The position numbers and the translations under genes were made by a program. 64,000 nucleotides of DNA from CAZQHK01 sp964593455 (GTDB lineage Bacteria; Muiribacteriota; CAYSPT01), in NCBI GenBank assembly GCA_964593455.1, contig CAZQHK010000019.1, positions 26,296-90,295 of the forward strand, in the 5' to 3' direction. Below the pieces are notes generated by a model, which did not search any database, was not told the DNA's origin, and was given only the letters and a program-made list of their open reading frames with translations. Positions 1-8,278 of this stretch are shown one piece after another (the stretch's first letter is position 1; the number at the start of each line of letters is the position of its first letter).

Positions 1-710
1 CACCGGCGATCAAGATGCTGACTCCGCTCCTTGAAGACAAGAGCAGCAGGGTCAAGACCAACGTAGCCATGGCCTTATGGAAATTCGGCGGTTTAAGGAT
101 GATCTCTTATCTCGAAAAAATGCTCAGTACCGGAATAAATAAATGGGAACGGGCTTCCGCCGCCTACGCTCTGGGAGAAATCGGCGGGTTCCAGGCGATG
201 TCCACCCTTCTCTCATCCCTGCATGACAGAAAATCCGAGGTTAAGAGGAATGTCATACGGTCCCTGGGCAAAGTCGGCGACATGGAAATATCGAGCAGGC
301 TGCTCAAGTTTCTGGAAGATAAAGACCCCCTGGTCAGGGCCAACACTCTCGAAGCGGTGGGATTATTGGGCGGGGAACAATATTTGAACGTGATTGTCGC
401 CCGCCTTCTTCAGGAAACGGACGAAGCAGTGCTCGATAAGGCAACAGTAGTACTCGAACATCTGGTTGAAACCGGATCGGAAGAGATTGTCGTAACGTTG
501 AAAGATTTACTTTTCTCCGCTTCTGAACCGGTCAAGCTGGCACTGTTGAAAGCTTTTCAAAAGCATGGGACTCATTGGAGTCCGGTATTCAAGGTCGAAA
601 TAATTATGGATCTGCACAACCTTATGACGGCCGATAACTCGAAGCTTGTCAAAGCTGCGGCCAGAAAAGCAACCAAGTCGATACGGAAAGAGCTAAAAGG
701 GAGAAAATAA
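1..710 (+). CDS. HEAT/PBS-lyase repeat protein, 5' end outside the window
   Basis: The frame is open from base 3, so the true start lies upstream. The first in-frame ATG (15) falls inside a repeat and is not a credible start. About 235 residues are visible, built of consecutive helical hairpins of roughly 30 residues with the recurring small-residue pattern of HEAT repeats (AYALGEIGG, VIRSLGKVGD, LEAVGLLGG). No catalytic residues, signal or membrane segment are visible in this part. Such repeats normally form a protein-protein scaffold, and the partner cannot be told. It ends 18 nt before the aldo/keto reductase, so the two may be co-transcribed. A second HEAT protein (3590-4654) lies nearby on the other strand. 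Confidence 0.85.
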   Translation, partial: PAIKMLTPLLEDKSSRVKTNVAMALWKFGGLRMISYLEKMLSTGINKWERASAAYALGEIGGFQAMSTLLSSLHDRKSEVKRNVIRSLGKVGDMEISSRLLKFLEDKDPLVRANTLEAVGLLGGEQYLNVIVARLLQETDEAVLDKATVVLEHLVETGSEEIVVTLKDLLFSASEPVKLALLKAFQKHGTHWSPVFKVEIIMDLHNLMTADNSKLVKAAARKATKSIRKELKGRK

Positions 711-728
711 CGACGTTGAATTGCTATC

Positions 729-1856
729 ATGCACTATAGAACACTGGGAAAGACAGGGATAGAAGTCTCCTGTATCGGGCTGGGCGGCATGGGATTCATG
801 CTCGGCGGCCGGGATATCGAGGAACGGGCCGCTAAGACCGTCGAAGCAGCTCTCAACGGGGGTATCAATGTTATCGATACGGCCCGTACCTACTACAACA
901 GTGAAGAATATATCGGCAAAGCTCTGGCTGGACTCAAAGGCCGGTATCCGGCCCCTCTCCTGGCTTCCAAGACCTACCGCCGGGATGCCCAGGGAGCGTA
1001 CCGTGAGGTTGTTTCCAGCCTGAATGCCATGAAGCTCGGGACTATAGACATCTACTACACCCACCACGTCCAGTACGAGTACGAACTGGAAAAGATACTG
1101 GGTGCGGGCGGAGCCCTGGAAGGATTGGAAAAAGCCCGGAAAGAGGGTAAAATACGTCTTATCGGTATCAGTTCCCATCACCCGGGAGTGATGGAACAAG
1201 CCGTCTCCTCAGACCGGTTTGATGTTATCCAGGTTCCACTTAATCCGGTGGAAAAAGAACAGTTTCTACCGGCCATCGAGGAGGCCGCCCGACGGCAAAA
1301 AGGCGTGTTCATCATGAAACCGCTGGCGGGCGGACACATCAAATCCGTGGAAGAAGCCCTGCGCTTCGCCCTCAGTTTTGACGTTTCCTGTGTCCTGGTA
1401 GGCGCGGCCACTCCCGAGCAGATCACACTCGACTGCTCTGTCGGGGCGACTGCAGCCGGTCTTTCAGAGGAAGAGAAAGTCCTCCTTCAGGAAGAGATAA
1501 ACTCGCTGGATGAGGTCTTCTGCCGGCGATGCCGGTACTGTGAAAAACACTGTCCACAAGAGATCAAGATTTCAGATGTGTTCAGATGTGAAAACTATCT
1601 TATTCTGAACGCCCCCTATGCCCGGGAGGAGTACCGCCGCCTGCTAAAGAATGCGACCCACTGCGAGGCGTGCGGAAAATGCGAAACGATTTGTCCGTAC
1701 CGACTGCCGATACGAAAAATGCTGCAAAAAGCCCATGAACGGTTGACGAAAGGCCGTCTGGAGGATAAAATTATCTGGATATTGCGTAAACTGCGGCTAT
1801 ACGACCGGGTACGAAACCTCTATTTTAAACTGAAGCTGCCGCTGCCTAAACGGTAA
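729..1856 (+). CDS. Aldo/keto reductase with C-terminal two-[4Fe-4S] ferredoxin domain
   Basis: This 375-residue protein joins an aldo/keto reductase barrel (about 1-250) to a ferredoxin-like tail. The barrel shows the family's catalytic set: Asp50, Tyr55, Lys81 and His112/113. The tail carries Cys265, 268, 271, 275 and Cys312, 315, 318, 322, each spaced C-x2-C-x2-C-x3-CP, the pattern of two [4Fe-4S] clusters. Family members interconvert carbonyls and alcohols with NAD(P)H. The clusters suggest exchange of electrons with a ferredoxin-type partner, typical of anaerobes (inference). The substrate cannot be predicted. The start at 729 lies 18 nt after the HEAT gene and has no clear Shine-Dalgarno, so translational coupling is possible. 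The DUF5989-like gene follows after 27 nt. Confidence 0.93.
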   Translation: MHYRTLGKTGIEVSCIGLGGMGFMLGGRDIEERAAKTVEAALNGGINVIDTARTYYNSEEYIGKALAGLKGRYPAPLLASKTYRRDAQGAYREVVSSLNAMKLGTIDIYYTHHVQYEYELEKILGAGGALEGLEKARKEGKIRLIGISSHHPGVMEQAVSSDRFDVIQVPLNPVEKEQFLPAIEEAARRQKGVFIMKPLAGGHIKSVEEALRFALSFDVSCVLVGAATPEQITLDCSVGATAAGLSEEEKVLLQEEINSLDEVFCRRCRYCEKHCPQEIKISDVFRCENYLILNAPYAREEYRRLLKNATHCEACGKCETICPYRLPIRKMLQKAHERLTKGRLEDKIIWILRKLRLYDRVRNLYFKLKLPLPKR

Positions 1857-1883
1857 CACCTTCGGCCAAAGGAGTGAAGCGAG

Positions 1884-2105
1884 TTGACGGAAGACGCCAA
1901 GGGGCAAGAACCATCTGCTGAAGAAACAACCGACTCGGAGAAAAAACTCTCCGGTAAGGAGATCCTGTACGAGTTCTACCAGATCATGAAGAACAACAAG
2001 AAATGGTGGCTCCTCCCGATCATCGTCATCCTGGGTATCCTCTGCCTTTTCATCAGCTTCAGCGAACAACAGCAGCTCCTGCCGTACATCTACTCTCTGT
2101 TGTAG
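1884..2105 (+). CDS. DUF5989-like single-pass membrane peptide
   Basis: A 73-residue protein with an acidic, hydrophilic N-terminal 40 residues and one membrane helix (about 46-63) preceded by NNKKWWLLP. The lysines and paired tryptophans before the helix and the short PYIYSLL end match the DUF5989 (SxtK-like) family, which is often found next to carbamoyltransferase genes. A carbamoyltransferase lies in this window but 19 kb away. The start is a TTG at 1884 chosen because AAAGGAG (1869-1874 region) sits 9 nt upstream. It is likely in one operon with the reductase. Function unknown. Confidence 0.7.
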   Translation: MTEDAKGQEPSAEETTDSEKKLSGKEILYEFYQIMKNNKKWWLLPIIVILGILCLFISFSEQQQLLPYIYSLL

Positions 2106-2111
2106 ACAGCA

Positions 2112-2154
2112 CTTTACTTTCCACGCTTCTTGCTTGAGGGCGGGACCACCCGGC
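2112..2154 (+). repeat. Partial copy (C) of the dispersed intergenic repeat
   Basis: About 43 nt matching the 5' part of copies at 30023 and 41009 (the latter inverted), including CTTCTTGCTTGAGGG and GGGACCACCCGGCT. The match is lost after position 2154. It sits between the convergent ends of the DUF5989-like and glycosyltransferase genes, and its GGG..CCC half-palindrome could form a small hairpin there. Confidence 0.75.
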
Positions 2155-2189
2155 TTATGCCCTCCACCTTCTCTTCTATGCTACTATTC

Positions 2190-3593
2190 CTAAGAGTGAG
2201 TTATTTTTTTTCTTTTCATATCACCCCAGCTCTTTTTCCTGCCGAACAACCAGGACAGGATTCCTTCCAGCCGCCAGAGCGAGTTTAATTGCCGGTAGCC
2301 CAAGTTCTCCGCTACCGCTGCCAGGAAAAGAGTGAACATGTGGGACATCCGGGGGTACAGGTGGAACGACATCTCTTCCAGGAAGAGGGCGCAAACCGAC
2401 AATAGTATTCCCAAGCCGATACTCACCACCAGGAAAGCCAACATGGCGTAGTTGGGGATGAGCCCGAAGAAGAACAGCACTATCATTAAGAGATAGCCGA
2501 CGACCTCCAGGAGAGGACCCAGGCACTCGAACAGGAGGAAAAAAGGAAACGCCAGCCAGCCCACGGTGCCGCCGTCCCGGTGAAACAAAAGATCGATGTG
2601 CTGGAACAAGCTCTCGGCCAGGCCGCGCTGCCAGCGTATCCGCTGTTTCCGGAGTGTGGAGAGGTTTTCCGGCGCCTCCGTCCAGCAGATGGGATCGGGG
2701 ACGAAAGTGATACGGTACGGTTTTCCCCAGAGGCGCATCTCGTGGTGTATGCGCACCACCAGCTCCATGTCTTCCCCGATACTGTCTTTCCGGTATCCCC
2801 CGATAGCGATGACCGTGTTCTTGTGGAACAGGCCGAAGGCGCCGGAGATAATCATCAGGGCATTGAGCGGTGACCAACCCATGCGGCCGAAGAGAAAAGC
2901 CCGTAGATACTCAACCACCTGGAACTGGGCCAGCAGGTTGTCGGGCAGACCGGGCTCGATCAGGAAACCGTCTTTAATTTTGCAACCATTAGCGATACGG
3001 ATGGTCCCACCGGTCGCCAACGTGGTCGGGTCCTCCAGAAACGGGTAGACCACCCGCTGCAGGCTATCCCGCTGCAGGACGGAGTCGGCGTCCACCGAGC
3101 AGAATAAACCGTAGTGTGAAACATTGATACCGGCGTTGAGCGCATCGGCCTTGCCGCCGTTCTCCTTGTCCAGAACACGGATATTGGAGTGAGTTCTTGA
3201 CAGGTACTCCCACTTCACCGGCTCGGAAGGCAGTTTTTGCTCCCGAGTGGCCGGTACGGGTACCAGGGAGAACTCTTTTTTGAGCACCTTCAGGGTATCG
3301 TCGGTGGACCCGTCGTTGATGATGATAATCTCGAAGCGCGGGTAGGTGAGTTGCAGGAGTGCCCGCACCGAGGACACGATGGTCTCTTCCTCGTTGCAAG
3401 CGGGGACCAGGATGCTTACCGGCGGTTCGAAACCGGAGTACGGACGGGGCAACTTCCCCAGGGAGTGAAAACTCATGTACCGGGAGATGTAGATGGTGGA
3501 GATGATATTCAACCCGATGTAGCCGGCATTCACTCCGATGAAGTAGAGGAGGAAGATCCATTCCAGCCAGATAATCGTGTCGTGTATCGTCAT
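2190..3593 (-). CDS. Membrane glycosyltransferase, family 2 (processive type)
   Basis: A 467-residue GT2 enzyme of the cellulose/poly-N-acetylglucosamine synthase type, expected to polymerise or transfer sugars from nucleotide-sugars at the inner membrane. An N-terminal membrane segment (about 10-35) precedes the GT-A domain, with NDGS (93-96), DAD (168-170), GED (273-275, catalytic base region) and QRIRW (317-321). Several C-terminal helices follow. The Q-x-x-R-W motif is typical of processive enzymes. The start at 3593 (MTIHDT) gives an ATGA overlap with the HEAT gene. A longer reading to 3734 has no membrane or GT similarity in its extra 47 residues. The downstream end abuts the convergent DUF5989 region. 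It probably acts with the HEAT protein, receiver and YaiO barrel (context). Confidence 0.93.
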   Translation of the reverse strand: MTIHDTIIWLEWIFLLYFIGVNAGYIGLNIISTIYISRYMSFHSLGKLPRPYSGFEPPVSILVPACNEEETIVSSVRALLQLTYPRFEIIIINDGSTDDTLKVLKKEFSLVPVPATREQKLPSEPVKWEYLSRTHSNIRVLDKENGGKADALNAGINVSHYGLFCSVDADSVLQRDSLQRVVYPFLEDPTTLATGGTIRIANGCKIKDGFLIEPGLPDNLLAQFQVVEYLRAFLFGRMGWSPLNALMIISGAFGLFHKNTVIAIGGYRKDSIGEDMELVVRIHHEMRLWGKPYRITFVPDPICWTEAPENLSTLRKQRIRWQRGLAESLFQHIDLLFHRDGGTVGWLAFPFFLLFECLGPLLEVVGYLLMIVLFFFGLIPNYAMLAFLVVSIGLGILLSVCALFLEEMSFHLYPRMSHMFTLFLAAVAENLGYRQLNSLWRLEGILSWLFGRKKSWGDMKRKKITHS

Positions 3594-4654
3594 AGCATGC
3601 CTTCTTCCAGCATCACCTGGGCTAGGATACCCCGTACGTCCATGTTTGTTTCTTTTCCCTGGATTTCCTTGAAACGCCGGGTGGAGACAAAAGGCAAAGC
3701 GGCCAGGGACTGCGCCGCCCGGTACCTGACCCACCAGGCCATGTCATGGAGCATCTCGATAAGTCGCTGTTCGTCATCATGAATACCGATCTTCCCCAGC
3801 GCCCGGGCAGCCTGGACCCGGACGAACCAGGATTGATGACTCACGTGTTGTCGTACCAGCTCCAGGTCCCGGGGATCTCCTATTTCAGCTATGGCGTGCA
3901 GACACGCTGAAATGACTTCGGAACGGGTGGCTGAATGCAGAATGGCAGAAATACATTGACGTATCTCTGCGCTGCCGGTAGCCTCCAGGAATCGGATCAG
4001 GCGCGGCTGCACCTTCCCCGGTGCGTTCAGAGCCACCTGTCCCAGGGGTTTGACCAGGGCATCGGCAGGGGCCGATTTCAAGATGGAAGCCACCATGTCC
4101 AGGGACCAGTCTGTACGGGTGCTCAGCAAAGGCATCAGCACCGGCATGGCATCTTCTTTCTCTATCTGCACCAGGGCTTTGAACGCCGCCAGGGACAGAG
4201 CCGAATTGGCTGATTCGGCAAACTCGTACAACCGCTCCCGGGCTGCCTTCTCCTCCAGGTGTCCCAGGGTTGAAATAGCCATCAACTTCTGCCGGATTCC
4301 CTTTTTGTACAGCAGCTTTATGGCTACCCGGTCGATCCCCACCCGGCGAGCCACTTCGTTGAGTTTCTCATTTGCCTCTCCCAATAGTGATTCCTGATAA
4401 TAATTCCAGAGAAACAGGAAGGTCACCGCGTCGCCGGATCTGACTGCCGGAAGATCCTCCGGCACCGTATCAAGACTGGCTGCCAGCAGCGGCCGCCAGA
4501 TCGATAGGAACCGGTTCCGACGACGCTCTTTCAACATGAAATTCAGCCGCATCAGAAACACTACGAACAGCATGGTAATAGCCAGACAGAGAACGAACAA
4601 ACCGGAAGAAACGACCAGCCTGATCATCGGGTCGGTGTAGATATATGAGTTCAT
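3590..4654 (-). CDS. Membrane-anchored HEAT-repeat protein
   Basis: This 354-residue protein has one N-terminal membrane helix (about 9-33) followed by a basic stretch and then HEAT-like repeats to the end (for example LEATGSAEIRQCI, HAIAEIGDPRDLELV, ARALGKIGIHD, AQSLAALPF). It overlaps the glycosyltransferase by 4 nt (ATGA) and the receiver gene by 1 nt (TAATG), so the three are almost certainly co-translated. The topology suggests a cytoplasmic scaffold tethered beside the glycosyltransferase, perhaps linking it to the receiver protein (inference). No enzymatic motif is visible. Confidence 0.88.
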   Translation of the reverse strand: MNSYIYTDPMIRLVVSSGLFVLCLAITMLFVVFLMRLNFMLKERRRNRFLSIWRPLLAASLDTVPEDLPAVRSGDAVTFLFLWNYYQESLLGEANEKLNEVARRVGIDRVAIKLLYKKGIRQKLMAISTLGHLEEKAARERLYEFAESANSALSLAAFKALVQIEKEDAMPVLMPLLSTRTDWSLDMVASILKSAPADALVKPLGQVALNAPGKVQPRLIRFLEATGSAEIRQCISAILHSATRSEVISACLHAIAEIGDPRDLELVRQHVSHQSWFVRVQAARALGKIGIHDDEQRLIEMLHDMAWWVRYRAAQSLAALPFVSTRRFKEIQGKETNMDVRGILAQVMLEEGML

Positions 4655-5049
4655 TACCGGGATGTATTAATGATACGTCGTATCCTGGCTACCAACTCGT
4701 TCGGCTTGAACGGCTTGATGACATAGTCATTGGCACCGGCATCCAGAGCCCTGACAACATCCCGCTCCTCGGACCTGGCCGATAACATCAGGATGGGCAC
4801 ACGCTCCCAGCCCGGCTTGTGCTTTATATAGGTTATGAGCTCGAACCCGTTCATGTACGGCAGCATGATATCGAGGAGCACCAGTTGAGGAGGCATCATC
4901 AGATCGATCATGGTCTGGGCTTCCTGCCCGTCGGTAGCGAACACGATCTCGAATCCCTCTCGTTCCAGGAAGAAATGGAGCAGGTTCCGCATCTCCTCGT
5001 CGTCCTCCGTCATCATGATAACAGGTTGTTCCGGTACGCCTTCAGTCAC
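4654..5049 (-). CDS. Stand-alone response-regulator receiver (CheY-like)
   Basis: 131 residues, a single receiver domain without an output domain. The acidic pocket (E15, D16, D17), phospho-acceptor Asp60 and Lys112 (IKPF) are intact, so phosphorylation is expected. No histidine kinase gene lies nearby. The start is a GTG at 5049 with AGGAGT about 9 nt upstream. It is the first gene of a tightly overlapping trio with the HEAT and glycosyltransferase genes, suggesting phosphorylation-dependent control of polysaccharide synthesis through protein contact (inference). The 220 nt upstream (5050-5269) hold no gene and should contain the promoter, though I see no confident -35/-10 pair. Confidence 0.93.
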   Translation of the reverse strand: MTEGVPEQPVIMMTEDDEEMRNLLHFFLEREGFEIVFATDGQEAQTMIDLMMPPQLVLLDIMLPYMNGFELITYIKHKPGWERVPILMLSARSEERDVVRALDAGANDYVIKPFKPNELVARIRRIINTSR

Positions 5050-5269
5050 GTTTCCAGCACTCCTTTTCCATCTGCTAATCGGCCTGAAAATATGCTTTTT
5101 AATGAATCTTTTATGCTATCAGAGAATAGCATTGGAGGCAGAAACGTGTCAAACTCAACGGAATAAACAGTGAAACTGCCAGGAGTCTGCACAGCATTTT
5201 TACGGTAAGGACGGAGTCTAGGCAGTCACCGATTGAAGAGCGCAGCAGTTCCGCCTGTCAGGCAGCCGA

Positions 5270-6679
5270 TCATGGGAACTCGGAGTAGACCGGCCCGGGG
5301 ATCAGCTTCAAGGTCTTCGCGAACCGATCGTTCCTGGCTCGAAACCGGTTGAACTCTCTGAGCACCTCCCGCCGGCGCACCTCGTTCGTAACCGGCTGCA
5401 GACCGAGACTCCGGTCGACGATGAAGAGACGTCCCTGGTTGATGAAAGAACGGTCGGAGATGAAATCGACCAAGTTGGTGATGGTCTGTTTCAGGGGAAT
5501 GCGGTGGATATTCCTGAAATCAGGCTCGGTGTCAAGTCCGTCGCCGACCCAGCAGACCGCGGAGGGAACCTTGAGCCCATAACCGTGATGCAGAAAAGCC
5601 ATGAGCGATGGTGTGACATCGAATTGCGACGAGATCGACCGGAAGCGTGCCGGGTGTTTCAGCAAGGGAGAGTAAATGATGAACGGCACGTGGTAGCGAT
5701 CGATCTTGGTGGATATCGGTATCTCCGGCAGCCGGTGATCGCCGGATATGATGAAGATAGTGTTACCGTAGGCGGGAAGCTTCGCGTACTCCTCGAAAAA
5801 GAAGCGCAGGGCCTCATCCGTGTACATGATGGTGGAGTAGATATTCCGGTGCACGCGGCGGCGGGACCGCACGGCCGGGGACAATTCCAATTCGTCGAGA
5901 CGCTTCTCGAAACGCTTCCGGTACCGCTGCTGGTCGGGTACGATGTACGGCGTGTGCATACTGACGGTCAGTACCACCGTGATGAAGGGCTGCTGCCGGT
6001 AATTCCGCTCCATGTCCAGGGCCTTGCGCATCAGTTCGCGGTCTGCATAACCCCAGTAACCCCGGTTCTCCTCGTTCGCGCCACCCGGGCTATGCTGGTA
6101 CTCGAGCCCGAAGTCATCCTCCCCGACCAGGACCTCGACACCCTGGCGTTGAAGGAACGTGAGCATGTTGTCAAAGGTCAAGTCCGAACCGTAGTAGAAC
6201 CTCGTGTGATAGCCCTGGTGCCTCAGGATACTCAGCAGCGTGTGATGGGGCGGCATATCTTCCTTAAGAGCGAGAAAGCCGTTCTTTCCGAACGGCAGGG
6301 AGCCGAACATCGACGACAGCACGGCGAAGGTGCGCCCCTGGGTGGCCAGGAAGTTGTCCCAAACGAGACTGCGGTCGGCGAGACCGTCGAGAAACGGCGT
6401 GAAGCTGCCCAGATAGGCATGTGGCCCGCTGAAAGCCCGTCCCAGCCCCTCGATAACAATGAAGACCAGGTTTGGGGGGCGGGCCGGATCTATATCGAAA
6501 AATTGTCCCAAAGTGTCGGGCGTCGTATCGGCCCGGAGAAATGGATAATCGGGATCCAGGTAGCGGGAATCCACCGAGCCGGTGTCACCATCCTCCAGTA
6601 CGTCATCTCCCGCTCCCGCCGACCACGAGCTGGCCGCGTACCGGGTCACGTCTTTCATGAAGTAAGCCGTCTTGTTCAT
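5270..6679 (-). CDS. LTA-synthase-family sulfatase-like phosphotransferase, catalytic part
   Basis: 469 residues of an alkaline-phosphatase-superfamily domain like lipoteichoic-acid synthase and phosphoethanolamine/phosphoglycerol transferases. Seen are the metal-site segment NLVFIVIEGLG, the QGRT segment where the catalytic Thr is expected, SMHTPY, YTDEALRFFFEE and IISGDHRLPE. These enzymes move a phospho-alcohol headgroup onto a glycan or lipid on the outer face of the inner membrane. The ATG at 6679 (MNKTAYF) has no Shine-Dalgarno, and relatives begin with several membrane helices absent from this frame. Those helices are in a different frame at 6699-6926, pointing to a frameshift or internal deletion. 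An in-frame extension to 6772 is Ser/Arg-rich and not membrane-like. Confidence 0.85.
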   Translation of the reverse strand: MNKTAYFMKDVTRYAASSWSAGAGDDVLEDGDTGSVDSRYLDPDYPFLRADTTPDTLGQFFDIDPARPPNLVFIVIEGLGRAFSGPHAYLGSFTPFLDGLADRSLVWDNFLATQGRTFAVLSSMFGSLPFGKNGFLALKEDMPPHHTLLSILRHQGYHTRFYYGSDLTFDNMLTFLQRQGVEVLVGEDDFGLEYQHSPGGANEENRGYWGYADRELMRKALDMERNYRQQPFITVVLTVSMHTPYIVPDQQRYRKRFEKRLDELELSPAVRSRRRVHRNIYSTIMYTDEALRFFFEEYAKLPAYGNTIFIISGDHRLPEIPISTKIDRYHVPFIIYSPLLKHPARFRSISSQFDVTPSLMAFLHHGYGLKVPSAVCWVGDGLDTEPDFRNIHRIPLKQTITNLVDFISDRSFINQGRLFIVDRSLGLQPVTNEVRRREVLREFNRFRARNDRFAKTLKLIPGPVYSEFP

Positions 6680-6698
6680 GACCGTGCAGGCAGCGTGC

Positions 6699-6926
6699 TC
6701 AGAGCGGAAGGAGCTGCAGCCAGAAGACCGTGTCCAGGAGGAAGGCATACCCGGCAAGCGCAGGGAGACCATCCGGCAGGTTCCCGTCGGTGAAGAGGAT
6801 CAGCCCTTCCATGACACGCGCGGCCAGGAGCGCGAGCCAGAGCGCCCCCGCGAGGCTGATAAACCAGCGCGCCCGGTCAACCAGTCCCCTTCGATGCAAG
6901 GTCTCGTTTTGTTCCACGGTGCTCAC
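6699..6926 (-). CDS. Small membrane ORF, probably the displaced N-terminus of the sulfatase
   Basis: 75 residues starting at GTG 6926, 16 nt after the YaiO gene, with AGGGAAG upstream as a possible Shine-Dalgarno. It has two hydrophobic segments (about 22-43 and 60-75) after a short charged head, then a TGA at 6699, only 20 nt before the ATG of the sulfatase and in another frame. LTA-synthase-type proteins start exactly this way. I therefore read it as the natural beginning of that gene, separated by a frameshift or by a deletion that also removed further helices. Alternatively it is a genuine small membrane protein translated ahead of a soluble sulfatase. Confidence 0.6.
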   Translation of the reverse strand: MSTVEQNETLHRRGLVDRARWFISLAGALWLALLAARVMEGLILFTDGNLPDGLPALAGYAFLLDTVFWLQLLPL

Positions 6927-6942
6927 AACACGAATTCTTCCC

Positions 6943-8205
6943 TTACCAGCGCGTGGAGGGCCCGACAGACACGCCGCGCTCGACGTACGAGTTATCCTCG
7001 TCGCTGTAGCTCCCGGAGATTTTCAGCCCCCAGCGGGGAGTGAAATACTTCTGGTAGGCCAGGCTGCAGGAGCGGCTGTTATCGCTTAAACCGAAACGAA
7101 GTTCAGTGTAATCGTCAGCGGTGCCGGAGAAGTAATACCGCACCAGGACACTATGCGAGTAATCGAGCCTACCCCCCCCCGGAATGAAGAGTGTGCGGCC
7201 GCGCAGGTACCAGTCGCCGGTGTAGTAGCCCAGTCCGAGGCCATACAGGTCAACGTTGTTGTCTCCGAAGTTCATGTGATCATGGCTCAGCGACAATTCC
7301 CAACCCGGCCGTATGCTCTGGAATATCTCCATCCGGTAGGCGCGGCCGGGATAGAGCTCGGCTTCTTCGGAATGCTGGTAGCGGAGGTTGGCATAGCCCC
7401 CCCGCCAGAGGTCGACGTAACCGTCCAGTGCATAAGCGTCGTCGCTCAACTCGAAGCGATTCGCGGCCAGGTAGTCGAGGGCGAGGGATCCGCGTCTATA
7501 ATAGCGGCGCAGGGTGACTCCATGGTCGCGCCAGTCGGCACGGTGAGGAGCAAACTGCGTGATCCCGCCCGAAAGGCTGGCTGACCAGTGGTATCCTTCG
7601 GGGACCTCGGCTCCCGGATTCTGACGGCGCCGCTGCAACGACGCCAGGTAACTATCGATATCGTCGCTGTCGGCGCCGCGTGACCGCGCGGCTTCGAAGT
7701 CGGTTGCTGCTTCGGTAAACTTATCCGCCGCCCGGCGGGCCCGACCGCGGGCGATATAAGGCTCCGGCTCGTCCGGCCGCAGATCGATCCACCGGCTGTA
7801 GACGCGTGCGGCAGCACCGGGACGGTCGCTCCAGCGATACATGTCTCCCAGAGCGGACCAGGTGTCGGCGTAAGTGGGCGACTGCTTCGTGGCTGCCGTC
7901 AGGTCCGCTTCCGCCTCTGCATAGCGTCCCTCCCACGCGTAGACCCGTCCCCGGCCGAGCAGTACGTCGCTGTTGCCGGGACTCGACTCCAGAAGTTCGG
8001 AATACGCGCTGATCGCCTCCTCCCGTTGACCGGAGAAGGCAAGCGCACGGGCCAGGTTGAACCGTGGCCCGTATGCCTCCGGATTTGTCTCAACCTCAGC
8101 CCGGTACTGGATAGCGGCGGCTGCCCAGTCTTTAGCAGCTGTTGCCGAGCTGGCTCCGGCGAACAAACAGGTCAGGGTGCACACAAACGCTATATACCTC
8201 AGCAT
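6943..8205 (-). CDS. TPR protein with C-terminal YaiO-type outer-membrane beta-barrel
   Basis: 420 residues. A signal peptide (1-23, ending ATAA) leads into about five TPR units (25-205: AYGPRFNLARALAFSG, DVLLGRGRVYAWEGRYAEA and so on), then a barrel (about 215-420) rich in alternating aromatic strands and ending in an aromatic residue (TRW), as outer-membrane proteins do. This is the architecture of the YaiO family. In E. coli yaiO neighbours the GT2 gene yaiP, and a GT2 gene is also close here. A role in export or anchoring of a surface glycan is plausible but unproven. Shine-Dalgarno GAGGTGA lies 8 nt before the ATG. A G9 tract interrupts the barrel coding region (7172-7180). Confidence 0.88.
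   Translation of the reverse strand: MLRYIAFVCTLTCLFAGASSATAAKDWAAAAIQYRAEVETNPEAYGPRFNLARALAFSGQREEAISAYSELLESSPGNSDVLLGRGRVYAWEGRYAEAEADLTAATKQSPTYADTWSALGDMYRWSDRPGAAARVYSRWIDLRPDEPEPYIARGRARRAADKFTEAATDFEAARSRGADSDDIDSYLASLQRRRQNPGAEVPEGYHWSASLSGGITQFAPHRADWRDHGVTLRRYYRRGSLALDYLAANRFELSDDAYALDGYVDLWRGGYANLRYQHSEEAELYPGRAYRMEIFQSIRPGWELSLSHDHMNFGDNNVDLYGLGLGYYTGDWYLRGRTLFIPGGGRLDYSHSVLVRYYFSGTADDYTELRFGLSDNSRSCSLAYQKYFTPRWGLKISGSYSDEDNSYVERGVSVGPSTRW
7172..7180 (-). repeat. G9 homopolymer inside the YaiO barrel gene
   Basis: Nine consecutive G on the coding strand encode the Pro-Gly-Gly-Gly turn of the barrel (LFIPGGGRLD). The gene is in frame at this length. Tracts of this length in outer-membrane protein genes are classic sites of slipped-strand phase variation, but a single assembled sequence cannot show variation. 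Confidence 0.95.
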
Positions 8206-8278
8206 GACATAATCACCTCACGTATTTTTCGCATCGCCTCCATGGGACTGATCCACCGGCGCAGTGCGATAGAATCCG

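Noticed and set aside
5504..6793. A 429-codon plus-strand open frame opposite the sulfatase gene
   Set aside because: It is antisense to a well-supported sulfatase, has no domain or signal, and its length is explained by the GC-rich codon pattern of the opposite strand.
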